A DNA stretch of 64,000 nt from Pseudomonadota bacterium (GCA_018822105.1 JAHJLB010000011.1:186001-250000), one strand, 5' to 3'. Positions 52,072 through 63,601 are shown, counted from the first letter of the stretch. Made by a program: numbers and translations. The notes: generated from the letters alone by a model not told the origin.

Positions 52072-53319
52072 CTTTTCCCGGCGGATGCGCGCGCCCACGG
52101 CGGCCAGCTTCTCTTCCATGCGCTCATAGCCCCGGTCCAGGTGGTAGATGCGCTGGACCTCGGTGGTGCCCTGGGCCACCAGCCCGGCCAGCACCAGCGA
52201 GGCGCTGGCCCGCAGGTCCGAGGCCATCACCGGCGCGCCCACCAGCTGCGGCACGCCGCGCACCATGGCCGTGCGGTCCTTGAGGGAGATGCGCGCGCCC
52301 ATGCGCCCCAACTCGGACACATGCATGAAGCGGTTTTCGAAGATCTTCTCCTGAATGGAGCCGGAACCGGAGGCCACGCACATGAGGGCCATGAGCTGGG
52401 CCTGCATGTCCGTGGGGAAGCCCGGGTGCGGCTGGGTGGTCAGATCCACGCCCAAGAGCTCGCCATTGCGGCGCACCAGCACGGTGCCGTCCTCCTCCGC
52501 GGTCACCTGGACATTCATCTCGCGCAGCTTGGAGACCACCGCGTCCAGTTCGTCCAGGGGGCAGTCCTTCAGCCGGAGCTCGCCATCGGTGATGGCCCCG
52601 GCCACGAGATAGGTGCCGGCCTCAATGCGGTCGGGCATGACGCGGTACTCGCAGCCGGTGAGTTCGCGCACGCCCTCCACCTCGATGACCGCCGTGCCGT
52701 GGCCCCGGATGCGCGCACCGCAGGCGATGAGGAAGTTGGCCAGGTCCACCACCTCGGGCTCGCGGGCGCAGTTCTCCAGGATGGTGCAGCCCTTGGCCAC
52801 GCTGGCGGCCATGAGCAGGTTCTCCGTGCCGCCCACGGTGGGGAAATCAAAGACGATGCGCGCGCCGATGAGCCCGCCGCAGACGCCGTGGATGTAGCCG
52901 GAGTCGAGCATGAACCGGGCGCCCATGCGCTCCAGCGCCTTCATGTGCAGGTCCACGGGCCGCGCGCCGATGGCGCAGCCGCCGGGCAGGGCCACCTTGG
53001 CCTCGCCCAGGAAGCCCAGGAGCGGGCCAAGGCAGAGCACCGAGGCGCGCATGGTCTTGACCAGCTCGTAGGGGGCCTCGTGCTTCAGGTTGGCGACCCT
53101 GGCCGTCACCGTGTTGCCCTCGAAGGTGGTCTCGCAGCCCAGGATGTTCAAAAGTTTCAGGGTGGTGAAGATGTCCCGCAGGCGCGGCACGTTGGTCAGC
53201 CGCACGGTGCCCTTGGCCAGGAGGCAGGCGATGAGGATGGGCAGGGCCGCGTTTTTGGAGCCGCTGACCTGAATGGTCCCCTTGAGCGGCACGCCGCCCT
53301 CGATGATGAGCTTGTCCAT
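52066..53319 (-). CDS. murA: UDP-N-acetylglucosamine 1-carboxyvinyltransferase MurA
   Basis: First committed step of murein synthesis. 417 residues. The signature SGSKNAALP is at 19-27 and the catalytic, fosfomycin-target cysteine is Cys115 in [14 protein letters not shown]; the C-terminal segments of the inside-out barrel are complete. It lies before comEC on the minus strand and is divergent from tRNA-His. Confidence 0.97.
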   Translation of the reverse strand: MDKLIIEGGVPLKGTIQVSGSKNAALPILIACLLAKGTVRLTNVPRLRDIFTTLKLLNILGCETTFEGNTVTARVANLKHEAPYELVKTMRASVLCLGPLLGFLGEAKVALPGGCAIGARPVDLHMKALERMGARFMLDSGYIHGVCGGLIGARIVFDFPTVGGTENLLMAASVAKGCTILENCAREPEVVDLANFLIACGARIRGHGTAVIEVEGVRELTGCEYRVMPDRIEAGTYLVAGAITDGELRLKDCPLDELDAVVSKLREMNVQVTAEEDGTVLVRRNGELLGVDLTTQPHPGFPTDMQAQLMALMCVASGSGSIQEKIFENRFMHVSELGRMGARISLKDRTAMVRGVPQLVGAPVMASDLRASASLVLAGLVAQGTTEVQRIYHLDRGYERMEEKLAAVGARIRREKE

Positions 53320-53386
53320 GCTGTGTCCTTGTGTTCCCCGGCCGGGCGCGCATCCTGGCCGGATTCGTTTTTGAGGGATTTAGTCC

Positions 53387-53414
53387 TTGACCACCAGGGG
53401 GGACGTCGTATAAA
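53387..53414 (+). promoter_or_regulatory. tRNA-His promoter
   Basis: TTGACC at 53387-53392 and TATAAA at 53409-53414 are 16 bases apart, just upstream of the tRNA. A strong sigma-70-type pair. Confidence 0.75.
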
Positions 53415-53429
53415 CATCCTTCCTCTCGT

Positions 53430-53506
53430 GGTGGGTGTAGCTCAGTTGGCAGAGCACCAGGTTGTGGCCCTGGGGGCCGAGGGTTCAAGCCCCTTCACTC
53501 ACCCCA
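53430..53506 (+). tRNA. tRNA-His (anticodon GTG)
   Basis: A complete cloverleaf. The acceptor stem is 53431-53437 with 53496-53502, the anticodon stem CCAGG/CCTGG encloses TTGTGGC (anticodon GTG at positions 34-36), and the T arm has GAGGG/CCCTT. Histidine identity is supported by the extra G at position -1 (base 53430) that pairs with C73. CCA is encoded. A terminator follows 15 bases on. Confidence 0.97.
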
Positions 53507-53520
53507 AGAAAGACTTGACA

Positions 53521-53545
53521 GGCCCCGTGCTCCACGGGGCCTTTT
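53521..53545 (+). terminator. rho-independent terminator after tRNA-His
   Basis: An 8-bp perfect stem (53521-53528 with 53534-53541) with a 5-base loop is followed by TTTT at 53542-53545. Confidence 0.88.
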
Positions 53546-53654
53546 CTTTCGTCTTCGGCCCGGCCCAACAGGGCCTCGGGCGGCACTCTGCGAAACTCCT
53601 CCCGGAAAAGCAAGGCGAAATATTAACGTTTAGTCTCAACCGCTTACCCAAGCC

Positions 53655-55571
<1,917 letters not shown>

Positions 55572-55579
55572 GCGCGCCC

Positions 55580-56974
55580 CTAGCTCTTGAAGAAGGCCCG
55601 GAAGGCCAGGACCGTGGCGTAGAGGTCGGCCTTGCCGAGCACCTCGAAGGGGCTGTGCATGGACAAGACCGCAGGGCCCATGTCGATGACGTCCATGCCG
55701 TAGACGGCCAGGAACTTGGCCACGGTGCCGCCGCCGCCCAGGTCCACCTTGCCCAGCTCGGCCATCTGCCAGGGCACCCCGGCCTTGTCCAGGATGCCGC
55801 GCAGGTAGGCCACGTATTCCGGGTGCGCGTCATTGGCCCCGACCTTGCCCCGGTGGCCGGTGAACTTGTTGAAGCAGGGCCCGTAGCCCATGTAGGCGGC
55901 GTTGCGCTTTTCAAAGACGTCCAGGTGGTCCGGGTCCACGGCGGCGTTGACGTCGGCCGAGATGGCCATGCCGCGACGGAAGACCTCGGGCAGCCGATCC
56001 TTGGGCGACCAGGCGTCCAGGATGTCCTGCACGGCGTACTCGAAGAACAGCGACTGCGCGCCCGTGGCCCCTTCGGAGCCGATCTCCTCCTTGTCCCAGA
56101 ACAGGGCGAACTGCGTGTGCTCCGGGGTCTTCTCGGCCAATAGGGCCTCCAGGGCGGCGAACACGCAGGAGCGGTCATCGTGGCCGTAGCCGCCGATCAT
56201 GGAGCTGTCCAGGCCCACGTTGCGGGCCGGGCCGGCGGGCACCAGCTGGAGCTCGGCGCTGAACAGGTCGCTCTCCGTGATGCCGTAGCGCCTGTGCAGC
56301 AGCTCCAGCACCCTGCCCTTGACCCGGTCCTTGTCCTTGAGGCGCTTGGTGTCGCCCGCGCCGCTGGGCTCGTGGGCCACCACGGCGTTCAATTTCTCGG
56401 CCTCGAAGGCATCGGAGACCTTCTGCTCCACCTGCTTCTGGGCCAGATGCGGCAGAAGGTCCGTGATGGTCAGCACCGGATCGCCCAGGTCCTCGCCCAC
56501 CATCACCTTGACCACGCTGCCGTCCTTCTTGACCACCACCCCGTGCAGGGCCAGCTCCCGGGCCAGCCACTGGTACTTGCGGATGCCGCCGTAGTAGTGG
56601 GTCTTCATGAGCCCAAGGTCCGAGTCCTCGTAGAGCGGATGCTGCTTCAGGTCGATGCGCGGGGTGTCCACATGGGCCCCGATGAGCCGGAAGCCCTCGC
56701 CGAGGGGGCGCCTGCCGCGCCGGGCCAGGAGAATGGTCTTGCCGCGCTGCACCCGCGCGTAGGCCTTGGATTTCGCTCCCAGCTGCTCGCTGAACCCGGC
56801 GGCCTTGGCCGCGGCCAGGATGTAGTCCACGGTCTCGCGCTCGGTCTTGCAGACGGACAGGAAGCGCATGTAGCCGTCGGCGCAGGCGGCCAACGCCTTG
56901 CGGTCCGCGGCGGAGGCGTAGACATCCCAGCAGTTGCGGGAAACATGCTCCAGTTCAGGCTTGTACTTGCTCAC
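55580..56974 (-). CDS. M18 family aminopeptidase
   Basis: A 464-residue zinc aminopeptidase of the M18 (aspartyl aminopeptidase-like, Ape) family. Metal ligands are in the GAHVDTPRID segment, GYGHDDRSC, FALFWDKEEIGSEGATGA and the end VLSMHSPFEVLGKAD. It forms large dodecamers in other organisms. It sits between selA (48 bases upstream) and selB (8 bases downstream), although it has no known role in selenocysteine use. Confidence 0.92.
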   Translation of the reverse strand: MSKYKPELEHVSRNCWDVYASAADRKALAACADGYMRFLSVCKTERETVDYILAAAKAAGFSEQLGAKSKAYARVQRGKTILLARRGRRPLGEGFRLIGAHVDTPRIDLKQHPLYEDSDLGLMKTHYYGGIRKYQWLARELALHGVVVKKDGSVVKVMVGEDLGDPVLTITDLLPHLAQKQVEQKVSDAFEAEKLNAVVAHEPSGAGDTKRLKDKDRVKGRVLELLHRRYGITESDLFSAELQLVPAGPARNVGLDSSMIGGYGHDDRSCVFAALEALLAEKTPEHTQFALFWDKEEIGSEGATGAQSLFFEYAVQDILDAWSPKDRLPEVFRRGMAISADVNAAVDPDHLDVFEKRNAAYMGYGPCFNKFTGHRGKVGANDAHPEYVAYLRGILDKAGVPWQMAELGKVDLGGGGTVAKFLAVYGMDVIDMGPAVLSMHSPFEVLGKADLYATVLAFRAFFKS

Positions 56975-57022
56975 GAATATGCTCCAGGCCGGTTCAGGTG
57001 TGGTTCAGCAGCCGAAAAGGTC

Positions 57023-58462
57023 TCAACCCGCGTCAGTCAGGGCCTGGCGCAGGGCGTCCAGGACAAGGGCATGCTCCGAGGGGGCCAGGGTGCGCGGATC
57101 CAGGCACAAGGCGCCGTCCTCCACGCGGCCCACCAGGGGCGGGTCCGTGGCCAGCAGGGCCTGGCGCAGGGCGTCCACGTTCAGGGCCAGGCCCGCGCAG
57201 GGCACAAGGGCCACTAGGGCCGTGGGCAGGTCGGCCTCGGGGAAGGCCCCGCCACCCACGCGCGAGACGCCCCGCCGCACGCTGACGTCCAGCCTTCCGG
57301 CCAGGCGCCTCCTAAGCAGCGCCGCCAGCCGCGAGGCCTGGGCGCGGAGGGACACCAGGGAGCGGGTCATCATGCCCAGGGTGGGCACGCGGCTCTTGGC
57401 CAGCTCCGGGTCCAGGTACAGGCGCAGGGTGGCCTCCAGGGCGGCCAGGGTCATCTTGTCGATGCGCAGGGCGCGGTTCAGCGGGTTCTTCTTGATGCGC
57501 TCGATGATCTCGCGGCGGCCCACGATGAGACCCGCCTGCGGGCCGCCCAGGACCTTGTCGCCGGAGAAGGTGACCACGTCCGCGCCCTCGGACACGGATT
57601 CGGCGGCCGTGGGCTCGCCCGGCAGCCCGTCCGCATCCAGGCGCAGCAGGCTGCCGCTGCCCAGGTCCTCGATGACCGGCAGGCCGAAGGTGGCGGCCAG
57701 GGTCTTGAGCTCGGAGAGCGGGACCTCCTTGACGAAGCCCACCTGCCGGAAGTTGGAGGTGTGCACCTTCATGAAGGCCGCGGTCTCCAGGGTGATGGCC
57801 GCCTCGTAGTCGCGCAGGTGCGTGCGGTTGGTGGCCCCCACCTCGCGCAGGATGCAGCCGCTCTTGGCCATGACGTCGGGGATGCGGAAGCTTCCGCCGA
57901 TCTCCACCAGCTGCCCGCGCGAGACAATGACCTCGCGGCCCTTGCACAGGGTGTCCAGCACGATGAGCACCGCGGCGGCGTTGTTGTTCACCACGAGTGC
58001 GGCCTCGGCTCCGGTGAGGCGGCAGAGCAGGCCCTCCACGTGGGCGTAGCGGCTGCCGCGCTCGCCGCTGGACAGGTCGAACTCCAGGTTGGAGTAGTGC
58101 GCGGCGGCCTGGGAAACGGCGAGGACGGCCTCCGGGGCCAGGAGCGAACGGCCCATGTTGGTGTGCACCACCACGCCCGTGGCGTTCAGCACCCGGCGGA
58201 AGCGCGGGCGCGCGCCGAGGCGCACATAGGCCAGCAGGCGCGGGTACAGGGCGGGCAGCGAGAGTTGCGACTCGTCCTTGTGGGCCCCGGCGCGGATCTC
58301 CTCGCGCACGAGGTCCAGAAAGTCGTTCACCAGGCCCTTGATGAGCGGGCGCGGCACGGCGGGCAGGACCGCGCGCAGGGCCCGGGCCGCGCGGCCCGTG
58401 TCCGCTGCCAGAGCGCCGAGGGCCTGGTCCACGGCGGGCAGATGGCGGAAGAGTGTGGTCAC
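57023..58462 (-). CDS. selA: L-seryl-tRNA(Sec) selenium transferase SelA
   Basis: Converts seryl-tRNA(Sec) to selenocysteyl-tRNA with selenophosphate. 479 residues. The PLP-binding Lys is in DVVTFSGDKVLGGPQAG. The family blocks LNATGVVVHTNMGRSLL, VEGLLCRLTGAEAALVVNNNAAAV and VGATNRTHLRDYE are present. I start at the GTG at 58462, with GGAGG 8 bases before. It follows folC by 31 bases. The tRNA-Sec gene selC was not found in this window. Confidence 0.94.
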   Translation of the reverse strand: MTTLFRHLPAVDQALGALAADTGRAARALRAVLPAVPRPLIKGLVNDFLDLVREEIRAGAHKDESQLSLPALYPRLLAYVRLGARPRFRRVLNATGVVVHTNMGRSLLAPEAVLAVSQAAAHYSNLEFDLSSGERGSRYAHVEGLLCRLTGAEAALVVNNNAAAVLIVLDTLCKGREVIVSRGQLVEIGGSFRIPDVMAKSGCILREVGATNRTHLRDYEAAITLETAAFMKVHTSNFRQVGFVKEVPLSELKTLAATFGLPVIEDLGSGSLLRLDADGLPGEPTAAESVSEGADVVTFSGDKVLGGPQAGLIVGRREIIERIKKNPLNRALRIDKMTLAALEATLRLYLDPELAKSRVPTLGMMTRSLVSLRAQASRLAALLRRRLAGRLDVSVRRGVSRVGGGAFPEADLPTALVALVPCAGLALNVDALRQALLATDPPLVGRVEDGALCLDPRTLAPSEHALVLDALRQALTDAG

Positions 58463-58493
58463 GGCAGAACCTCCAGGGCGGCCAGGCGGCGGA

Positions 58494-59801
58494 TCATCCC
58501 GCACGCTCAAGCAGCCCAGGGTGTGTAGTATAAAACTCGCCCAGCAAATACAAGGAACCGCAGACAAGCACCGGCCCGGCGCCGGCCGTCCCATCGGTGC
58601 CCAGACAGCGCCGCAGGGCGGCATGCACATCCGCCACGGGAAGAACGCCGGGCCCCATGAGCCCGGCCAGTTCCTCCGGCGCGCAGGCCCGCGGGCAGGT
58701 GGGAATGCCTGCGGCGTAGACCGGGCCTTCCGTAAGCGTCCGCACCAGGGGCAGCAGGTCCGAAAGGGGCTTGTCGCGCAGGCAGCCGAACACCACCGCC
58801 GCGGGGCGAATGCCGTCGGCGTCCAGGGAGGCCTTCAGGGCGGCCAGGCCGTGGGCGTTGTGTCCGCCGTCCAGGATGAGGTCGGGATACAGGCCCGGCG
58901 AACCCGGCGCCATCTGCATGCGGCCGGGGATGAAGGCGCGGGCCAAGGCCTCGCGGCAGCCGGACTCGAACACCGGCAGGCGCAGGCGCGCGGCCCAGAG
59001 GGAAAAGGCGGCCAGGGCCGTGCGCGCGTTGTCCTGCTGGTGCAGGCCGGGCAGGCCCAGGCGCAGGCCCGACATGGGCCGCACAAAGGCCTTGCCCAGG
59101 GGGCCGGGCGCCACCCGCCCCTTGGCGCGCGAATAGGACAGCACCTCGCCAACGGGCACAAGCTCCGCACCGGTCTCTGCGGCCACGCTCCGCAGCTGGT
59201 CCCAGGCCTCGGGCTCCTGGTGCGCGCTGATGGCCAACCCGCCCGGGCGCATGGCCAAGGCCTTGTCGCGCGCGATCTCCGCCAGGGTGCCCCCCAGCAC
59301 GTGCATGTGGTCCAGGGCCATTGGCGTGAACACCGTGAGCGCCGGCTCCAGCACGTTTGTGGCGTCAAAGCGCCCGCCCAGGCCCGCCTCCATCACCGCC
59401 ACATCGGCGCCGGCCTCCTCGAAGGCCAGCACGGCCAGGGCTGTAAGCAGCTCGAAATAGGTCAGCCCCAGCCCGTGGGACTGGCGCAGGACCACGTTCC
59501 CCAGCCGCGCCCAGGCGTCTTCCGGCAGCATGGCCCCGTCCACAAGGATGCGTTCGCGCACGCTGACGAAGTGCGGGCTGGTGAACAGGCCCGCGCGCAG
59601 GCCGTGGGCGCGCAGAAGCTCCGCCAGGATGGTGGCTGTGGAGCCCTTGCCGTTGGTGCCCACCACGTGCAGCACCGGAAAGCGCACAGGCCCGTGGCGC
59701 TGCGTGAACGCGGCCATGCGCTCCAGGCTCAAGTCCATGTGGAACAGGCCCAGGCTGTCCAGCCGGGCCAGGAATTCCTGAAAGGAGAGGTCGTGCGTCA
59801 C
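58494..59801 (-). CDS. folC: folylpolyglutamate/dihydrofolate synthase
   Basis: Adds glutamate to folates (and makes dihydrofolate from dihydropteroate). 435 residues. The P-loop GTNGKGSTA is near residue 48, then SPHFVSVRERI and the Mg-binding block around EAGLGGRFDATN. The start is a GTG at 59801. It leads the minus-strand run folC-selA-M18-selB. Confidence 0.92.
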   Translation of the reverse strand: MTHDLSFQEFLARLDSLGLFHMDLSLERMAAFTQRHGPVRFPVLHVVGTNGKGSTATILAELLRAHGLRAGLFTSPHFVSVRERILVDGAMLPEDAWARLGNVVLRQSHGLGLTYFELLTALAVLAFEEAGADVAVMEAGLGGRFDATNVLEPALTVFTPMALDHMHVLGGTLAEIARDKALAMRPGGLAISAHQEPEAWDQLRSVAAETGAELVPVGEVLSYSRAKGRVAPGPLGKAFVRPMSGLRLGLPGLHQQDNARTALAAFSLWAARLRLPVFESGCREALARAFIPGRMQMAPGSPGLYPDLILDGGHNAHGLAALKASLDADGIRPAAVVFGCLRDKPLSDLLPLVRTLTEGPVYAAGIPTCPRACAPEELAGLMGPGVLPVADVHAALRRCLGTDGTAGAGPVLVCGSLYLLGEFYTTHPGLLERAG

Positions 59802-59824
59802 ATGCGGCCTTCTGAGCGCGGGCC

Positions 59825-59853
59825 TTGACCGCGCCCCGGAGCTTGATTAGTGA
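59825..59853 (+). promoter_or_regulatory. weak candidate promoter for tRNA-Arg
   Basis: TTGACC at 59825-59830 and TAGTGA at 59848-59853 are 17 bases apart. The -10 box is poor; supported only by its position 15 bases before the tRNA. Confidence 0.3.
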
Positions 59854-59867
59854 ATGGGTCCCCACGC

Positions 59868-59944
<77 letters not shown>

Positions 59945-60044
59945 CTTCTAGCAGAACCATCAGCCCGACACAAATCTCCGCGTCGGACTCACATTTCCCC
60001 CGCCCACTCTGGACATGCCCGCACTCTGGGGGTAATGTGCGATC

Positions 60045-61043
60045 ATGAACCAAAAAACCAACACCTCCGCCGATGTCATGCAGACCGGCATCCTGTTGGA
60101 TACCGGCACCAACGAGCTGGAAATTTTGGAATTCCACATCGACAGCGACGCCGGCCCAGGAGGTCCGGGCGAGCGCCACTCCTTTGGCGTCAATGTGGCC
60201 AAGGTGATGGAGGTCATCGAGAGCCCGGGCCTGGAGGCGCAACCCGGCGCCGCGCACCCCAGCTACCGGGGGATCATCCCCCTGCGCAGCCACATCCTGC
60301 CTGTCATCGACCTCGCGGTCTGGCTGGGCATCCCCAAATCCCCGGCCCCCCTCGACAACGTCATCGTCACCGAGTTCAGCAAGGCGGTCACCGGGTTCGT
60401 GGTTTCAGGCGTCACGGGGATCCACCGCGTGGGCTGGCCGGAGGTCATCCCCCCGGACGGCTACCTGCCCAAGACCGGAATCCAGGCCATCATCGGACTG
60501 GTGGAGCGGGACGGCCACTTCATCCAGCTCCTGGACCTGGAGACCATCATCGCCGACCTCACCCCAGCGGACGACTTCGAATCAACGGCCTCGACCTTCG
60601 TTGCGCCCCAGGAACTCAAAGCCCTGGTGGCGGACGACTCCGCCACCATCCGGCTCATGCTCAAGAAAAGCCTCACCCGCGCCAACATTACGCCCACCAT
60701 CGTCAACAACGGCATGGAGGCCCTGGAGGCCGCGCGCGGCCTGGCGCGCCAGGCCCTTGCGGAGGGCAGGCCGATCCAGGAATACCTGAACGTCATCATC
60801 TCAGACATCGAGATGCCCCTCATGGACGGCTTCACCCTGACCAAGAACATAAAAAGCGACGCCGTGCTGCGCGAGATACCAGTGGTGCTGTACTCCTCGA
60901 TCATCACCGCCGAACTGCGCCACAAGGGCCAATCCGTGGGCGCGGACCGCCAGATCAGCAAGCCCGACCTGGAACACATCCCGGAAACCGCCGTGCAACT
61001 GGTGCTGGAATACGAACAGAAGCGGGTGCCGCGCGATGGCTGA
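60045..61043 (+). CDS. cheV: chemotaxis coupling protein CheV
   Basis: 332 residues. A CheW-like domain (about 12-175) begins TGILLDTGTNELEILEF, a CheV signature. A receiver domain (about 190-320) follows, with Asp197/Asp198, phospho-acceptor Asp254 in SDIEMPLMDG, Ser284 and Lys307. It would couple chemoreceptors to CheA and tune the response by phosphorylation. The stop overlaps the HPt gene by 8 bases. Confidence 0.95.
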   Translation: MNQKTNTSADVMQTGILLDTGTNELEILEFHIDSDAGPGGPGERHSFGVNVAKVMEVIESPGLEAQPGAAHPSYRGIIPLRSHILPVIDLAVWLGIPKSPAPLDNVIVTEFSKAVTGFVVSGVTGIHRVGWPEVIPPDGYLPKTGIQAIIGLVERDGHFIQLLDLETIIADLTPADDFESTASTFVAPQELKALVADDSATIRLMLKKSLTRANITPTIVNNGMEALEAARGLARQALAEGRPIQEYLNVIISDIEMPLMDGFTLTKNIKSDAVLREIPVVLYSSIITAELRHKGQSVGADRQISKPDLEHIPETAVQLVLEYEQKRVPRDG

Positions 61044-61437
61044 GAGCGACCCGGAAGTCCTCGCCGCCTTTGCTGAGGAGGCTTCGGAGCGACTGAGCAC
61101 ACTGGAATCCGGCCTTCTGGAACTGGAGCGGACGGCGAAAGCGCCCCAGCCCGGGCTGCTCAACGCAGTGTTCCGCGACGCACACTCCATCAAGGCCGGG
61201 GCGAATCTGCTGCACCTGAGCCTTCTGGAAACCACTGCGCACCGGCTGGAGAACGTGCTGGACAGCCTGCGCAAGGGACAGCTCGCAGCGGGCGGGGACG
61301 TGATCCAACCCCTTCTGGACGGCGTTGACCTGCTGCGCGAGCTGCTGGAAAAGCCAGAGGCCCCCGCCCCGGCCGACATGCCCCGGCGCCTTGCCGTCCT
61401 GGCGACCCTTGCCGGCCGGATCCCGGAGAATACATGA
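61036..61437 (+). CDS. stand-alone HPt phosphotransfer protein
   Basis: A 133-residue four-helix HPt domain similar to the P1 domain of CheA. The phosphorylated His is His50 in FRDAHSIKAGANLL. No kinase or receiver domain is attached. Because it overlaps cheV, it may pass phosphate to or from the CheV receiver; this is inferred. Its stop overlaps the next gene (ATGA). Confidence 0.85.
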   Translation: MAESDPEVLAAFAEEASERLSTLESGLLELERTAKAPQPGLLNAVFRDAHSIKAGANLLHLSLLETTAHRLENVLDSLRKGQLAAGGDVIQPLLDGVDLLRELLEKPEAPAPADMPRRLAVLATLAGRIPENT

Positions 61438-62171
61438 CACGCTCCGGCTTCGGCCTCACCCTGGCCGCCCTGGTCCTGCTCTCGGCCTGCGCCGCCACGC
61501 GGCCCGCGCCCTCGGCGCAGAACGCCCAGCGCGGCAGCCTGGGCGCGGACCTGGTTTCGCAATCCGCACGCACCCTGCAGGAGCTTCGCAAGGCCATCCC
61601 CCAGCGCATTCTTGACCATGCCCTGGAGGACGCCCGCGCCGTGGTCATCCTCCCCGGCGTCTATCAGGCCGGATTCTTCTATTCGCTGCATGGAGGAAGC
61701 GGCGTCGTTGTGCGGCGCAACACCAACGGGGGCTGGGGCGCGCCAGCCTTTGTGAGCGTCGGCGGAGCAGGATTCGGGGTGCAGGCCGGGCTGGAGAAAC
61801 AGCGGCTGGTGCTGGTCGTGCAGGAGCAGGAGATGCTTGAGGGCATCCTGCGCAGCGGGCTCAACTTCGACGCCATCGCCAAATATGATGTCCTGGGCGT
61901 GCGCGAGGAGGCCGGCCGGGCCTCCCTCACGGAACACAGGCCGGTGCAGGCCTTCAGCGATGGTGTTGGGCTCATGGCCGGAGTGGCCCTGCGCGGGGCG
62001 CTGCTTACGCTGAACGAAGGCCTGACCCAGGCCTACCACGCCCCAGGCTCGGGCGATGCCCAGGCCATAATGACAGGCGCCAGCGCCCCGGGCATTGAGG
62101 TCTTCGAACTCTGGGACGCCCTGACCGTGGTCCTGCCCCAGGAGCATATCCAGCTGGTGCGCCAGCCCTGA
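61434..62171 (+). CDS. SYLF-domain lipoprotein
   Basis: A 245-residue predicted lipoprotein; lipobox Leu16-Ser17-Ala18-Cys19. The rest is a SYLF (YSC84) domain, a lipid-binding fold, with the typical RAVVILPGVYQAGFFY, GGGW-like GGWGAPAFVSVGGAGFG and VLGVREE segments. It is coupled to the HPt gene by an ATGA overlap and converges on the DedA gene 6 bases on. Role unknown. Confidence 0.87.
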   Translation: MTRSGFGLTLAALVLLSACAATRPAPSAQNAQRGSLGADLVSQSARTLQELRKAIPQRILDHALEDARAVVILPGVYQAGFFYSLHGGSGVVVRRNTNGGWGAPAFVSVGGAGFGVQAGLEKQRLVLVVQEQEMLEGILRSGLNFDAIAKYDVLGVREEAGRASLTEHRPVQAFSDGVGLMAGVALRGALLTLNEGLTQAYHAPGSGDAQAIMTGASAPGIEVFELWDALTVVLPQEHIQLVRQP

Positions 62172-62177
62172 GCAGGA

Positions 62178-62747
62178 TCAGCAGCGGGGAGCGCGCAAAC
62201 GGTTGCGGACGGTCTTGATGACCCAGGCCAGCAGAATGACGCCGAACAGGCCCCCGGCCACCCACCACTTGGCTTCCTGAAGGAACCGCTCCAGGACGTC
62301 GCCCAGATAATACCCGCCCACGCCAAAGGAGATGGCCCAGATCCCCGCGCCTATGCCGTTCAGGGCAAAGAAGCGCCAGGGCGAGACGTTGGTCGTGCCC
62401 ACGGCAAAGGGCGTGATGTTGCGGAAGCCGTAGAAGAACCGGAAGGAGATGAGCACAAGGACCTGGTGCTTCTCCAGCAGCCGGTGCACCTTTTCGATGC
62501 GGCACTCCCACTTCTTGAGGCGCTTCTCCAGAAAGGACTTGTTGTAGCGGCCGATGTAGAAGGCCGTCTGGTCGCCCGCAAAGCTGCCCAAAAAGGCGGA
62601 GAGGATGCACAGGGTCAGGGACAAATGGCCGTTGTACGCCGCAAAGCCGGCAATGATGAGGATGGTCTCCCCTTCCAGGAAGGTGCCGATGAACAAGGCC
62701 AGATAGCCGTAAACGCCGTAGTTTGAAAGATAATAGGTCAGGTCCAC
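62178..62747 (-). CDS. DedA family membrane protein
   Basis: A 189-residue inner-membrane protein with about four to five hydrophobic segments. The DedA pattern FIGTFLEGETILIIAGFAAY, FAGDQTAFYIGR and SFRFFYGFRNITPFAVG is clear. DedA proteins move undecaprenyl phosphate or phospholipid across the membrane; specificity unknown. The start is a GTG at 62747 (VDLTYYLSNYG); the longer frame to 62831 has no family match. It follows tatA on the same strand, about 110 bases on. Confidence 0.88.
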   Translation of the reverse strand: MDLTYYLSNYGVYGYLALFIGTFLEGETILIIAGFAAYNGHLSLTLCILSAFLGSFAGDQTAFYIGRYNKSFLEKRLKKWECRIEKVHRLLEKHQVLVLISFRFFYGFRNITPFAVGTTNVSPWRFFALNGIGAGIWAISFGVGGYYLGDVLERFLQEAKWWVAGGLFGVILLAWVIKTVRNRLRAPRC

Positions 62748-62858
62748 ATTGCCGCCAGAGGGATTAGAAGGCGACGAGGCACGGACGACGGGCGCCGGTC
62801 CGGGGGAACCGGACCGGAACGCCCGCGGCAATGCACAGATGAAGGGGCAGAGCAGCCA

Positions 62859-63146
62859 CTACGCGCTTTTCTGCTCCTGCTTGGGAGTCTCGGCCTGGGC
62901 CTGGGCGGCCTGAGGCGGGTCCTGGGCTGCCTGGGCTGCCTGGGCCTGCGTGGGCTGGGCCTGCGTGGGCTGCTGGGCGGGCGGAGCAATAGTGATTTCA
63001 TCCTGAGCGCTCAGGGCGCCCTTGAACTCACGGATGCTTTTGCCGAGGTTGGCCGCGATCTGCGGCAGTTTGCCCGGGCCGAACAACAGCAGGGCAATGA
63101 CAAGGATCAGAAGCAGGTGCATGGGCTGAAGCAATTCGCCAAGCAT
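62859..63146 (-). CDS. tatA: Sec-independent translocase protein TatA
   Basis: A 95-residue pore component of twin-arginine export. A short membrane helix (about residues 9-23, LLLILVIALLLF) leads to the hinge FGPGKLPQIAANLGKSIREFK and an amphipathic helix. A Gln/Ala/Pro-rich tail follows, partly built from short tandem repeats. The ATG at 63146 is preceded by TTGGAGG. A GATAAT (63184-63179, minus strand) could be its -10 box. tatC is not in the window. Confidence 0.93.
   Translation of the reverse strand: MLGELLQPMHLLLILVIALLLFGPGKLPQIAANLGKSIREFKGALSAQDEITIAPPAQQPTQAQPTQAQAAQAAQDPPQAAQAQAETPKQEQKSA
62941..62970 (-). repeat. 15-bp tandem duplication in the tatA tail
   Basis: The 15-base unit at 62941-62955 recurs exactly at 62956-62970 and, on the minus strand, encodes the duplicated Ala-Gln-Pro-Thr-Gln unit of the TatA tail. 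A 9-base unit (CCTGGGCTG) is also repeated just beside it. Confidence 0.8.
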
Positions 63147-63184
63147 GATGGCCTCCAAGGGTTTGGCTGAGATCAATCATTATC

Positions 63185-63600
63185 CTACCTGGCGGGGTTT
63201 GAAAAGCCCCCGCAGGCCATGGGCGTGCGGAAATTCCGCAGTATGTCCAGGCCGTCATCTCCCTGCGCCGCATGCCCCCTGCGGAAGGCCTGCGCCTTCC
63301 ATGCGCCTCGGCTCACGATTGCTCATTCCATCAAGAATGTTGGCCTTGCCGGACGGATGTCAAGGCCGCTTGCGAAGCACTGGCCTGCCTGGCCCCGCTG
63401 ACAGGATTGGAAACCAACGCCGACACGCATGGAACACGGCTTCATGGGTGACAGGAATTGCCAGGCCCCAGGGCCGGGGCTGGAGCATGCGGACGAAACG
63501 GCGCGGACTACTGGCAGGCCGCATGTGTTGGCGCAACGCCTCCCGCGACTGCGCCAATCAGACGCCGGCAAGGCCGGAAGCTCTCACGCAATTTTGGTTG
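63185..63600. other. gene-free stretch, possibly decayed
   Basis: No ORF here has a ribosome site or recognisable family; several short overlapping frames run through without pattern. Near 63195 a short GC-rich hairpin (GCGGGG with CCCCGC) lies just upstream of tatA. Composition is still GC-rich until about 63580. Confidence 0.5.
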
Positions 63601-63601
63601 T

